Position numbers and translations under genes: made by a program | The notes under the pieces: generated by a model | The model's database searches: none | The model's input: only the letters and a program-made list of their open reading frames with translations | What the model was told of the DNA's origin: nothing | Shown here: positions 7,885 to 17,282 of the stretch, piece after piece | How positions within the stretch are numbered: the first letter of the stretch is position 1 | Layout: every line of letters starts with the position of its first letter | Source: G963556115 sp963675945 | GTDB taxonomy: Bacteria; Planctomycetota; SZUA-567 | Direction: 5' to 3' | DNA: 64,000 bases | NCBI GenBank assembly: GCA_963675945.1 | Contig: OY780932.1 | Span: 1-64,000 of the forward strand

Positions 7885-9528
7885 ATGTCAGCAAAGAAAC
7901 TTGCCTTTGACGTAGACGCAAGAGAAGCGATTAGAAGCGGCGTAAAGCAGCTAGCCAAAGCAGTCAAGGTTACCCTCGGTCCTCGGGGCAGAAACGTAGT
8001 CATTGAAAAATCATTCGGCGCCCCAACTGTAACCAAGGATGGCGTAAGTGTCGCCAAAGAGATTGAGCTTGAAGATTCGTACGAAAACATGGGCGCGCAG
8101 ATGGTCAAATCTGTAGCGAGCAAGACCTCAGATATTGCTGGTGACGGCACTACGACCGCGACCGTTCTCGCCGAAGCCATCTTCGAAGAAGGCTTGAAGA
8201 ATGTAACTGCCGGAGCTTCCGCCATGGCTCTAAAACGCGGTATTGACAAAGCTACTGCGGCTCTTGTCGAAGAGTTGAAGAAGATTTCTAAGACTGTCAA
8301 GAGCAGCAAAGAGATCGAACAGGTCGCCACCATCTCGGCAAATGGTGACAGTGACATCGGCAGCAAGATTGCCAGTGCCATGGAGAAGGTTGGCAAGGAC
8401 GGTGTAATTACTGTCGAAGAAGGCAAAGCTCTGGAGACGACCATTGATCTTGTTGAAGGTATGCAGTTTGACAAGGGTTACCTCTCACCACACTTTGTAA
8501 CCAATGCTGAGGACATGTCCTGCGTTCTAGAGAATCCCTACATTCTGGTTCATGAAGCCAAGCTCTCGAGCATCAAGGATTTAGTACCGGTTCTGGAGAA
8601 GGTTGCGCAGGATAGAAAGCCGCTATTAATTATTGCTGAAGATGTAGAGGGCGAGGCTCTTGCGGCTCTAGTTATCAACCGTCTGCGCGGAACGCTCAAT
8701 GTCTGCGCGGTGAAGGCTCCAGGTTATGGTGACCGCCGCAAAGCAATGCTAGAAGACATCGCAGTACTGACCAGTGCCCAAGGGGTATTTGCCGATCTTG
8801 GAATCAACCTTGAAGAGATGGATGTCTCCGCGCTGGGTACAGCTAAAAAGGTCATTATTAACAAAGAAAACACAACTATTATCGAGGGTGCCGGAAAGAG
8901 CACAGAAGTAAAAGCTCGCATTGCCCAGATTAGAGCCGAAATCGATAACAGCACCTCAGATTATGACAAAGAGAAGCTCCAGGAAAGGCTTGCAAAGCTC
9001 GCCGGCGGTGTTGCCCAGATAAATGTTGGCGCCGCAACCGAGGTAGAGATGAAGGAGAAGAAGGCTCGGGTTGAAGATGCTCTGCACGCTACCAGAGCTG
9101 CAGTAGAAGAAGGTATTGTTCCAGGTGGTGGCGTAGCACTGATCAGAGCCAAGAAGGTTCTCGATAAACTCAAGGGTGAAGGTGATGAAGAGCAGATCGG
9201 TATCGAGATTATCAAACGTGCCGTTGCCGCCCCGATGCGCACCATCGCTTCAAACGCTGGGAAAGAAGGAGCCATCATTATCCAGACCGTAGAGGAGAGC
9301 AAGGAGCCAACATTTGGCTATGATGCCCGTAACGACAAGTATGTCGATATGCTCAAAGAAGGAATTATTGACCCTACCAAGGTTACCCGCAGTGCCCTGC
9401 AGAACGCTGCTTCTATCAGTGGTCTCCTGCTTACTACCGACTGTATTATCGCCGATATCCCCGAAAAGACTCCACCAATGCCGCCAATGCCAGGCGGTGG
9501 AATGGGTGGTATGGGCGGCATGATGTAA
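7885..9528 (+). CDS. groEL: Chaperonin GroEL (Hsp60)
   Basis: A 547-residue ATP-dependent chaperonin that forms the double heptameric ring for folding cytosolic proteins with GroES. The ATP-binding motif GDGTTTATVLA is present near residue 87. So are LGPRGRNVVIEK and VEEGIVPGGGVALIRA. The C-terminus ends in the usual GGM repeat tail (GGGMGGMGGMM). Length and domain order are standard. AAGGAG precedes the start. A strong hairpin terminator follows at 9559-9590. Confidence 0.98.
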   Translation: MSAKKLAFDVDAREAIRSGVKQLAKAVKVTLGPRGRNVVIEKSFGAPTVTKDGVSVAKEIELEDSYENMGAQMVKSVASKTSDIAGDGTTTATVLAEAIFEEGLKNVTAGASAMALKRGIDKATAALVEELKKISKTVKSSKEIEQVATISANGDSDIGSKIASAMEKVGKDGVITVEEGKALETTIDLVEGMQFDKGYLSPHFVTNAEDMSCVLENPYILVHEAKLSSIKDLVPVLEKVAQDRKPLLIIAEDVEGEALAALVINRLRGTLNVCAVKAPGYGDRRKAMLEDIAVLTSAQGVFADLGINLEEMDVSALGTAKKVIINKENTTIIEGAGKSTEVKARIAQIRAEIDNSTSDYDKEKLQERLAKLAGGVAQINVGAATEVEMKEKKARVEDALHATRAAVEEGIVPGGGVALIRAKKVLDKLKGEGDEEQIGIEIIKRAVAAPMRTIASNAGKEGAIIIQTVEESKEPTFGYDARNDKYVDMLKEGIIDPTKVTRSALQNAASISGLLLTTDCIIADIPEKTPPMPPMPGGGMGGMGGMM

Positions 9529-9558
9529 GCACATCCATACATATTCGGTTCAAAGATT

Positions 9559-9590
9559 ATCCGTACCCGCCCGTCGGGTACGGATTTTAA
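9559..9590 (+). terminator. Terminator of groESL
   Basis: CCGTACCCG (9561-9569) pairs perfectly with CGGGTACGG (9575-9583), extended by an AT pair on each side. The stem is followed by TTTAA. It starts about 30 bases after the groEL stop. Confidence 0.75.
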
Positions 9591-9725
9591 TATAATATCA
9601 ACCTTAACGACGCGATTAAACAATGCTTTAAACTAATTAAACAGTAGAGATATTTTAAAAAAAATGTAAAATATCTTATGATATCCTCAGCCAAATTAAT
9701 CAAGAAAGAACGAAGGTAAAAACCT

Positions 9726-12700
9726 TTGAGACTATATCTATCCTTACTTACACTGATCTGCTGCCTACTACTTCCAGGGCAGCTGTTAGCTGCAGAATCT
9801 TCAAAAAAGAAGATTCTCGTTCCGGTATTCGATATTAAACCGATATTCTTCTCTTCTGCTGACGGAGAAGCAATGGATGGTTTTGGCTACGACCTGCTTG
9901 AAGAAATTGCCGCTCAGGAAGACTGGGACTTAGAATATTCCAGCATGGATATTGGTGATATTATTGTATATCTCAAGGAGAATAAGGATCCTGACATCTC
10001 GGTTCTCTCCTTCCTCGCCTACACCGACAGCCGAGAGAGTTTTCTAGACTATACAGATAACTCCATCCTCGACCTCTGTGGAATCTTGATTACCCAGAGT
10101 CGTGACCAACTCAATAATATCCAGGATCTTAATCAACGTAAACTTGCCGTAATTGGACGCGGCGTACCATCATTATTTCTCGCAGAAAAACTCCGACTAT
10201 TTGGCATTGAATGCGATTTCGTTGAATTTGAAAATTATACCGAGATTCTCGACTATGTTATTAAACATCCAGACGCTATCGGTCTGGTTGATAATTACAC
10301 CTTCGCTTACTACCAGTCGATCAACCCTAACTATGAGAAATTAGAGACCGTCATGCTACTTCTTCCCAGTACCAGCATGCGTTTCTGTGTCCGCCGAGGC
10401 CTAGATACCGACATACTCACTACCATTAATCGTTATTTCGACAAATGGGAAGAAACTATAGATAGCCCATTTGCCAAGGTATACCAAAAATGGCATACCT
10501 TCACTAGACCCACTCCAGATCTACTATCAATTCTCCTCAGAACAGAATTTCTCATAATCCCCATACTCATAATCGCACTTATTCTCTGGGTAATCTTACT
10601 CCGTTACAGAGTCAGGGTCAATACCCTCAAGATCAAGACCAAAGAACAAGATATGCATGAGACACTGATGAGCATTGGAGACGGGGTAATTGCGGTAAAT
10701 CTAGACTGCACCACCACCAATATCAACCCGGTTGCCTTACGGCTTCTAACCATTGATTCTGGATCAGATGCAATGAATTTCAATGCCTGTTCTGATCTTA
10801 TGCTACTTGACCGCGATACTCATAAGCCACTCCCTAATCCAATCCTCAAAATTATTGAGGACAAAGGAATAATGGCTCAAAGTAACACCTGCCTACTCCA
10901 AAATAAACTCGGTAAAGAGTATATAATTACCTACACCGCTTCTCCGATACGGGTCATGAATACCCTAAAAGGAGTTGTTTTTGTCTTCAAAGACATTACC
11001 GAGGAGGCGACAAATGCCGAGAAGATTATCCGCTCTGAGCGTAAACTCTCTGCTATTTTGGAGTCAATAAATGAAGCCATCATCGTCTTCGATCCCGAAC
11101 ATCAACTCAAAATGATCAATGATTTCGGTATTGCTATGCTGTCACCGGGATCCAGTAAACAAAAACTTATGAGGCTGAAATACTCAGAATTAATCTGTCC
11201 TGAATTCACTGACTGCGGGTATTGTCCCTTTATCAATACTGTAAAATTCAAAAGCACCAATATTGCGATCAAGACTAGTCGCTCCGGCAAGATTTACCGT
11301 ATCAAGACCACCCCCCTACTCAATAATCAGGGTGAGATTGAGAACATTATTGAATCAGCTCTGGATATCACAGAGCTCAAACACAAAGAAAAAGCTCTCA
11401 AGATAAGTGAGAACAATTACCGAATGCTCATTGAGAATCAGAGTGATATTATTATCAAACTAAATGCTCAAAACACCATACTCTTTATCACCAACTCCTG
11501 CAGCGCATTCTTCAATCTGAGCTCTGCCGATCTGCTTAAACACTCCTTCTTTGAATTTATCATCCCTGAAGATCATCCTGTTGCCAATAATGCGCTAGCA
11601 ACCTTGAGTGGTTCACTCAATACTATCGGCACGGAATTACGCCATCAGACCCCTTCAGGTATTCGCTGGATATCCTGGCAGTTAACCAAAGTTCTCAAGG
11701 GTGACGGAAGTCTGGATTATCTTATCGCCACCGGCAGAGATATTACCGAATCCAAGCTTGCTTCAGAACAACTCCAGCATATGCAAAAGCTTGAGGCTAT
11801 AGGGCAACTCGCTGGTGGTGTCGCCCATGATTTCAATAATATGCTAGGCGGAATCGTCGGTTTTGCTGAATTAATCTCGATGCAGAGCCTGGAGGACAGT
11901 ACCGTCAAGCAGTACTGCAAACAGATTATCGATACCAGCGAACGAGCTTCAGAACTTACCCAACAGCTTCTATCCTTTGCGCGCAAGGGGAAAGCCTCCT
12001 CAACCCCGATTGATGCGCATAGTTCTATCCGCCGGGCAATTAGCATTCTCAACCGTAGTATCAATAAAAATATCTCTATAGAGCTCTTTCTCAATGCCAG
12101 CAACTCCACCATCTCAGGTGATCCCAGTCAAATACAGAATATTATTCTCAATCTCGGCATAAATGCGCGGGATGCTATCGGTGAAGGCAACAAAGGAGTA
12201 TTTACTATCGAGACCTCGACAGTGCACTTGAACAGCGAATACTGCAAGACGAACAATTTCACTATCACCCCCGGGGAATATATTCGCATAACCGCCCGCG
12301 ATACCGGCTGTGGTATGGATCAAGAGACTCTCAAGCACATCTTTGAACCCTTCTTTACCACCAAGGATATCGGCAAAGGTACCGGTCTGGGTTTAGCCTC
12401 CATTTTCGGTGCCATCACCTCACACTCCGGAGCCATCTCCGTCAACAGTGAACCTGGAAAAGGAACCGAGTTCTTTATATACCTCCCGGTACTTAAAAAT
12501 ACCCTGACGACAGAGAATCCAGAATCCCCTCTAACTATATCCGCACTAGAGACAAATAAGGAAAAAGATCTCATACTGGTTATTGATGATGAAGAGATAA
12601 TCCGTATGGTTGCCAAGTCATTACTTGAAAATAGCGGCTTTGAAGTTCTGCTGGCGGTCAACGGCAAAGAAGGCATCGAATTATTCATCCAGAATCAACA

Positions 12701-12944
12701 GAAGGTATCCGCTGTCATTCTTGATGTAATTATGCCGCACAAAGATGGCAAAGAGACATTGCTAGATCTTCTAACAATTGACAACAAAGCTAAAATTATC
12801 ATGGCCTCAGGCTATGCCAACGCTGAGAATGAAGATGATTTCATCAGACTCGGTGCCAAAGCCTTTATCCATAAACCTTACCGACAGAAGGAACTCTATA
12901 CAACCCTTGGCGAGATTCTACGCAATACCGATAAGAAGTTATAA
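9726..12944 (+). CDS. Hybrid sensor histidine kinase with periplasmic solute-binding domain, PAS domains and receiver
   Basis: A 1072-residue membrane sensor. The start is a TTG at 9726 with GAAGG 9 bases before it. The signal peptide is at residues 1-22 (LLTLICCLLLPGQLLA). A family-3 extracellular solute-binding domain (about 30-255) is anchored by a transmembrane helix at about 275-297. Three PAS-like segments follow (about 310-430, 445-555, 560-690). The kinase core has the H-box GGVAHDFNNMLGG with the phospho-acceptor His701, the N/G boxes DTGCGMD and GKGTGLGLAS, and a C-terminal receiver with Asp1000 in VILDVIMPHKDG. It would sense a small periplasmic ligand and relay phosphate internally. 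No output partner is adjacent. Confidence 0.93.
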   Translation: MRLYLSLLTLICCLLLPGQLLAAESSKKKILVPVFDIKPIFFSSADGEAMDGFGYDLLEEIAAQEDWDLEYSSMDIGDIIVYLKENKDPDISVLSFLAYTDSRESFLDYTDNSILDLCGILITQSRDQLNNIQDLNQRKLAVIGRGVPSLFLAEKLRLFGIECDFVEFENYTEILDYVIKHPDAIGLVDNYTFAYYQSINPNYEKLETVMLLLPSTSMRFCVRRGLDTDILTTINRYFDKWEETIDSPFAKVYQKWHTFTRPTPDLLSILLRTEFLIIPILIIALILWVILLRYRVRVNTLKIKTKEQDMHETLMSIGDGVIAVNLDCTTTNINPVALRLLTIDSGSDAMNFNACSDLMLLDRDTHKPLPNPILKIIEDKGIMAQSNTCLLQNKLGKEYIITYTASPIRVMNTLKGVVFVFKDITEEATNAEKIIRSERKLSAILESINEAIIVFDPEHQLKMINDFGIAMLSPGSSKQKLMRLKYSELICPEFTDCGYCPFINTVKFKSTNIAIKTSRSGKIYRIKTTPLLNNQGEIENIIESALDITELKHKEKALKISENNYRMLIENQSDIIIKLNAQNTILFITNSCSAFFNLSSADLLKHSFFEFIIPEDHPVANNALATLSGSLNTIGTELRHQTPSGIRWISWQLTKVLKGDGSLDYLIATGRDITESKLASEQLQHMQKLEAIGQLAGGVAHDFNNMLGGIVGFAELISMQSLEDSTVKQYCKQIIDTSERASELTQQLLSFARKGKASSTPIDAHSSIRRAISILNRSINKNISIELFLNASNSTISGDPSQIQNIILNLGINARDAIGEGNKGVFTIETSTVHLNSEYCKTNNFTITPGEYIRITARDTGCGMDQETLKHIFEPFFTTKDIGKGTGLGLASIFGAITSHSGAISVNSEPGKGTEFFIYLPVLKNTLTTENPESPLTISALETNKEKDLILVIDDEEIIRMVAKSLLENSGFEVLLAVNGKEGIELFIQNQQKVSAVILDVIMPHKDGKETLLDLLTIDNKAKIIMASGYANAENEDDFIRLGAKAFIHKPYRQKELYTTLGEILRNTDKKL

Positions 12945-13043
12945 TCCCTGTACAACCGCTGAAAATTCGCTATAATTCGCTGTAATTAGTCGATGCTGCG
13001 CAGCGACAAGTGATTACCACACCCAAAAATCAAAGGACTATTC

Positions 13044-14207
13044 ATGGACTTTTACCGCGAGAGTACTATACAGATAACCTGTGAAAAAGGGCTCAATACC
13101 TGGCTGGAAGAGGAGCTACAAACCAATAACGAGAAGATAGTCCGCAAGCATAAGACCGGAATTGAGTTGAAAGGCAATCTGCTAGACTGTATCCGCCTGA
13201 ATCTCTCCAGCCGCTACGCCTACAGTGTGCTCTATCTGCTCAAAGAATTCCGGGCAAATAATCCCGATGAACTATACCGCGAAGCTTTCAATCTTCCCTG
13301 GCACGGGATAATCCCGTCTGACAGCTATTTCAGTATCACCACCAATGTCCAAACCGACTCCGTAAATGACACCCGTTACCCCAGTCTCAAACTGAAAGAT
13401 GCTATCGTCGACAAGATTAAATCTAGCAGCGGCACCAGACCCGACTCCGGCAAAGACAAGCATAGAATTGTAATAACTCTGAACTGGTTCAAAGACAAGG
13501 TCTGGATATACCTTAACACCAGTGGTAGAAAACTCTCAGACCGGGGCTACCGCAAAAATCCGCATACCGCCCCACTCCGTGAGAGCTTGGCGGCAGCTAT
13601 TCTGCAAGCCGGATCATATACCGGCCGGGAGGTATTTGTCAACCCCATGTGCGGTAGCGGCACCCTCGCTATCGAAGCCGCATTGATAGCCAGAGCCACC
13701 TATCCCCAGATACTCCGGGATAACTTCTGCTTCATGCACTTACAAGGATTCAACGATGAATTCTATACCCAGGCGCGAGAAAAAGCGCTGGCAGAACGTC
13801 TACCCCGTAATACGGGATTCAGACCGATCATCGCCACCGACCATGATCCTCTGGCTATCCGCGCCGCCCAACTCAATGCCCGCAACGCCGGGGTCGAAGA
13901 GATGATTGAGTTCAAAGAATGTGATTTTGCCGCAACCCCTTTACCCCAGACCGAGAACGGAATTATCATTCTCAACCCTGAGTATGGTGAAAGGCTCGGC
14001 ACAGTCGAAGCACTCAAACCTGAGTATCGACGTCTTGGCGACTGGCTAAAGCAGAATTGTACCGGTTACACCGGCTATATCTTCACCGGAAATCTCGAAC
14101 TGGCCAAACTGGTCGGCCTGAAAGCCAGCCGTAGATTCGAGTTCTTCAACGGCAATATTGAGTGTCGGCTCCTCAAGTATGAGCTATATAGAGGCAGCAA
14201 AGATTAA
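13044..14207 (+). CDS. THUMP-domain class I RNA guanine methyltransferase (RlmL/YpsC-like)
   Basis: A 387-residue SAM-dependent methyltransferase of the COG0116 type, which forms N2-methylguanosine in rRNA. The N-terminal ferredoxin-like and THUMP part covers about residues 1-160. The linker has SGRKLSDRGYR and APLRESLAAAIL, typical of the family. The Rossmann core starts at VNPMCGSGTLAIEAALIAR (SAM site). The catalytic loop reads NPEYGERLG, where most members have NPPYGERLG, so the second Pro is replaced by Glu. AAAGGA precedes the ATG. The gene is 100 bases after the hybrid kinase and ends at a long hairpin. The exact target nucleotide cannot be told from sequence. Confidence 0.88.
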   Translation: MDFYRESTIQITCEKGLNTWLEEELQTNNEKIVRKHKTGIELKGNLLDCIRLNLSSRYAYSVLYLLKEFRANNPDELYREAFNLPWHGIIPSDSYFSITTNVQTDSVNDTRYPSLKLKDAIVDKIKSSSGTRPDSGKDKHRIVITLNWFKDKVWIYLNTSGRKLSDRGYRKNPHTAPLRESLAAAILQAGSYTGREVFVNPMCGSGTLAIEAALIARATYPQILRDNFCFMHLQGFNDEFYTQAREKALAERLPRNTGFRPIIATDHDPLAIRAAQLNARNAGVEEMIEFKECDFAATPLPQTENGIIILNPEYGERLGTVEALKPEYRRLGDWLKQNCTGYTGYIFTGNLELAKLVGLKASRRFEFFNGNIECRLLKYELYRGSKD

Positions 14208-14208
14208 G

Positions 14209-14246
14209 AGTACAGGCAGATTCACCCACGCGAATCTGCCTGTACT
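14209..14246. terminator. Bidirectional hairpin between convergent genes
   Basis: Perfect 15-base arms (14209-14223 and 14232-14246) around an 8-base loop, starting 2 bases after the methyltransferase stop and ahead of the convergent nitroreductase stop at 14279. There is no long T tract on either side. Confidence 0.65.
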
Positions 14247-14278
14247 ACACCAATTTTCCAATAAACACTAAAATAAGC

Positions 14279-15112
14279 TTAGATATAATTGATTTTAGCC
14301 CCGGCCTCACGCTTGGCAGTTCGGGCATACCTAACATCAGGATAACCAAAGAGCATACAGTAATAGACCCCTGCTCCCGGCGTAATGAGCTTCTCCTTAT
14401 ACTCAGGGAGCAGTTCCAGAGCCTGCTTCATGAGTCCGCACCAAGTAGTTCCCACACCACTGGCATTGGCCAGAAGTTCAAAGTAACTCAAGGCGATACT
14501 CACATCAATCATAGAACAATACGGAATAGCCGCAGGAGCAGAGACAATAAGCGCATGAGGCGCAGTTCTGAAGATGACATCTGCCTTATACTTCTTCCAA
14601 GGTTCGATGGCATTACCCGCAAGGTACGCCGCTTCAGGCGGAAATTCACGCTCCTGGCTATAAGTAATCAGGCTATCCATAATACCATTGCGAATATCAT
14701 CCATCTTACCAATATCAGCAATCACATCAAACCTGAGTGCCGAGTTATTCACCGCTGTAGGACAATTTACCGTCGCCTTCAATAATTTTTGAATCAAACC
14801 AGGTTCGACATTCTCCTGCTTATACTTACGAGTACTCCTCCTGCCGCGGATCAACACCTCAAGCTTATCCGCAGCGGGTAGAGACTGGGCATTGAGTTCA
14901 ATGCTATCCAACTCGGAGTTAAGACCAAAGATAGATAACGCGCCGGTCGGGCAGAGAGTATAGCAATGCTGACAACCCAGGCAGTTCTCGTCCGCACCGT
15001 CCTTGATACGTGGTAATTCACGCTCAGGAATCTCGATAATTCGCGTCGGACAATCCTGAACACAGAGCCCACATTTGACGCATTTGGCCTTATCTACAGC
15101 AAAACTCAACAT
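14279..15112 (-). CDS. Nitroreductase-family oxidoreductase with N-terminal 2x[4Fe-4S] ferredoxin domain
   Basis: A 277-residue fusion protein. Residues 1-62 form a bacterial ferredoxin domain with two complete clusters of ligands (CVKCGLCVQDCP and CLGCQHCYTLCP). Residues about 85-275 are an FMN-binding nitroreductase domain, with the phosphate-binding start RRSTRKYKQENV and the loop GVGTTWCGL. Such fusions pass electrons from reduced ferredoxin through the clusters to FMN and are common in anaerobes. The physiological substrate is unknown. It lies 91 bases downstream of gcvPA in the same direction, where gcvPB would be expected, so it may be co-transcribed with the glycine cleavage genes. 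Confidence 0.9.
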   Translation of the reverse strand: MLSFAVDKAKCVKCGLCVQDCPTRIIEIPERELPRIKDGADENCLGCQHCYTLCPTGALSIFGLNSELDSIELNAQSLPAADKLEVLIRGRRSTRKYKQENVEPGLIQKLLKATVNCPTAVNNSALRFDVIADIGKMDDIRNGIMDSLITYSQEREFPPEAAYLAGNAIEPWKKYKADVIFRTAPHALIVSAPAAIPYCSMIDVSIALSYFELLANASGVGTTWCGLMKQALELLPEYKEKLITPGAGVYYCMLFGYPDVRYARTAKREAGAKINYI

Positions 15113-15203
15113 AATCCTACCCTTTCACATTTACAATAAAGCGATATTAAAGTTGCAATAACCAATTTTTCCAAATGCCTGAGCTCACTCCGTCCGGAAC
15201 AAA

Positions 15204-16550
15204 CTAACAACGCAACCACTCTCTGAGCCGTAAGGCATAGAGTTCTATATCCCGTCTGGAATTTAGTTCCGTCACCGCCACCAAGAGGCAGTCCGCGAAC
15301 TCTGGATACCAGCGATCCAAGCGTATCCCCGGCTCAAAGGTATGCCCCAGCCGTCTGAAGAGATCGAGTACCGGTCTATTCAGCCTGAGCACAAACTCAT
15401 TAAAATGCCTACCTCCAAAGACGAGTTCCACCCCTGGTATCTCTCCTAACACTTCACGAGCGTATGCCGCCTTTTGCAGACATAGTTCCGCAACCTGTCT
15501 GTACCCGCTCTTACCCATAACTGCCAGATATGCCAGCGCCCGGAGCGCGCAAAGTGCCTGATTAGAACAGATATTACTCGTAGCTCGCTCCCGCTTGATA
15601 TGCTGCTCACGCGCCTGAAGCGTAAGGACAAAACCGCGCTTGCCAGCCTTATCCACAGTCTCTCCAACCATTCTACCGGGCATCTTACGGAGTAATTTTG
15701 TTGTCGCCGCGATAAAGCCGAGATACGGTCCGCCATAATTAAGCGGCATTCCCAATGGCTGCCCATCACCGACAGCTATATCCGCCCCCATCGTCCCTGG
15801 AGTCTTGAGAATCCCTAGTCCAAGCGGATTGACAATCATAATCAACAGCTTCTTGCGCGCATGAAGTTCTGCCGCCAGTCGCGAATAATCTCCGATCCTA
15901 CCGAAAAAATCCGGGTATTGAACGATAACGGCAGCAGTATCGGCATCAACCGCTGCAAGAAGATGGTCAATGCTCTGTTCTGGCTCATCGGCATATGGGA
16001 TCTGTTCCATATCTATCATGGCGTTACGCCCATAACTATCCATAACCTCCCGATAATGTGGATTTACCGAACTGTCATAGATAATTTTGCTCTTACGCGT
16101 ATGATTTACCGCCATTACCGCCGCTTCATATACCGCAGTCGCCCCATCATAGAGCGAAGCATTGGATACATCCAGCCCGGTAATGCGTGCGACCGCCGTC
16201 TGATACTCAAAAATTGCCTGGAGCATGCCCTGGCTTATCTCCGGCTGATACGGGGTATACGCCGTATAGAACTCACTCCGACTGCAGAGTTCATCCACTG
16301 CGGCCGGGATATGATGATTGTATGCTCCGCCACCGATAAAGTAATTCCCCGGACGCATCGGATACCGGTTACTGGACTCAAGCTCCTTCATATGTTCGAG
16401 TAATTCGAGCTCGCTCATAGCTTTGGGCAGATTGAGTTCAAAATTCTTGAGTGAATCCGGTATACCAGCAAACAACTCCTCAATTTCATCAACGCCTACA
16501 GCTTGCAGCATCTTCTCAGTATCTTCTGCAGTATGCGGTATATACGCCAT
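15204..16550 (-). CDS. gcvPA: Glycine dehydrogenase (decarboxylating) subunit 1, P-protein alpha
   Basis: A 448-residue N-terminal half of the split P-protein of the glycine cleavage system. The complex decarboxylates glycine and loads the aminomethyl group on the lipoyl arm of GcvH. It opens with YIPHTAEDTEKMLQAVGVDE and contains NYFIGGGAYNHHIPAAVDEL, YTPYQPEISQGMLQAIFEYQ and ASLYDGATA, all typical of subunit 1. The PLP lysine is carried by subunit 2 (gcvPB), which is not found anywhere in this window, although the two genes are normally adjacent. It follows gcvH by 190 bases. Confidence 0.95.
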   Translation of the reverse strand: MAYIPHTAEDTEKMLQAVGVDEIEELFAGIPDSLKNFELNLPKAMSELELLEHMKELESSNRYPMRPGNYFIGGGAYNHHIPAAVDELCSRSEFYTAYTPYQPEISQGMLQAIFEYQTAVARITGLDVSNASLYDGATAVYEAAVMAVNHTRKSKIIYDSSVNPHYREVMDSYGRNAMIDMEQIPYADEPEQSIDHLLAAVDADTAAVIVQYPDFFGRIGDYSRLAAELHARKKLLIMIVNPLGLGILKTPGTMGADIAVGDGQPLGMPLNYGGPYLGFIAATTKLLRKMPGRMVGETVDKAGKRGFVLTLQAREQHIKRERATSNICSNQALCALRALAYLAVMGKSGYRQVAELCLQKAAYAREVLGEIPGVELVFGGRHFNEFVLRLNRPVLDLFRRLGHTFEPGIRLDRWYPEFADCLLVAVTELNSRRDIELYALRLREWLRC

Positions 16551-16739
16551 CTTTCCTCCAGCCTCTAATCTCAGTCAATCTCAACCCAGGTTAAATATGC
16601 AACCCCTTAATACTACCATGAATTCAGAAATAGTCAATTGCTTTACCCTTACTACTAGTATAAAAAAAGAGAGCTAGAATTATCTCCAACTCTCCCATAT
16701 TTCAAAATATACGCTACTGCCGTACACTCGGCACTTTGG

Positions 16740-17120
16740 TTACGCGATATAATCTTCGTAATCTTCCGCGTTCATCAGATTGTCGATCTCACTGGCATCG
16801 ACAATCTCCATCTTGAAGATCCAGCCAGCACCATAACAATCACTATTTACCGCCCCCGGTTCAGCATCAAGCTCACTATTGACCTCAATTATCTGCCCCG
16901 AGAGTGGCGCAAATACCGGAGACGATGCCTTTACCGACTCTATCGTACAGACTTCATCACCCTCACCAAATTCCGCGTCATCTTCAGGCAGCTCGACATA
17001 GGTGATATCCCCCAGTTCATCCTGCGCATGATCGGTAATACCGACAGTTACTACGTTATCCTCTATCAGAACCCATTCATGATCTTTTGTATAGAAGAGT
17101 TCAGCATCAACCTCACTCAT
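16740..17120 (-). CDS. gcvH: Glycine cleavage system H protein (lipoyl carrier)
   Basis: A 126-residue lipoyl-domain protein that shuttles the aminomethyl group between P, T and L proteins. The ATG at 17120 is preferred to a GTG at 17150 because TGGAG lies 9 bases before it and the family start (AELFYTKDHEWV) follows directly. The lipoylated lysine sits in ESVKASSPVFAPLSG. The C-terminal helix GWIFKMEIVDASEIDNLM is standard. It is the middle gene of gcvT-gcvH-gcvPA. Confidence 0.97.
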   Translation of the reverse strand: MSEVDAELFYTKDHEWVLIEDNVVTVGITDHAQDELGDITYVELPEDDAEFGEGDEVCTIESVKASSPVFAPLSGQIIEVNSELDAEPGAVNSDCYGAGWIFKMEIVDASEIDNLMNAEDYEDYIA

Positions 17121-17282
17121 AGTACAATCTCCAAAAACAATTTTCCCCACAAGTTAAAGCAACCACAATAAAATTATAAATATACTTAACACATTATTTT
17201 GTCAAGCATATTTTTCAATTTAATCAACTTTAATTGAAATATCCTCACCTGCCAGCCCTCACCACCGCTACAACCGCAGCAG

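Noticed and set aside
7842..8474. 210-codon minus-strand frame opposite groEL
   Set aside because: It is a shadow of the groEL codon pattern, Ser/Leu rich, with no RBS.
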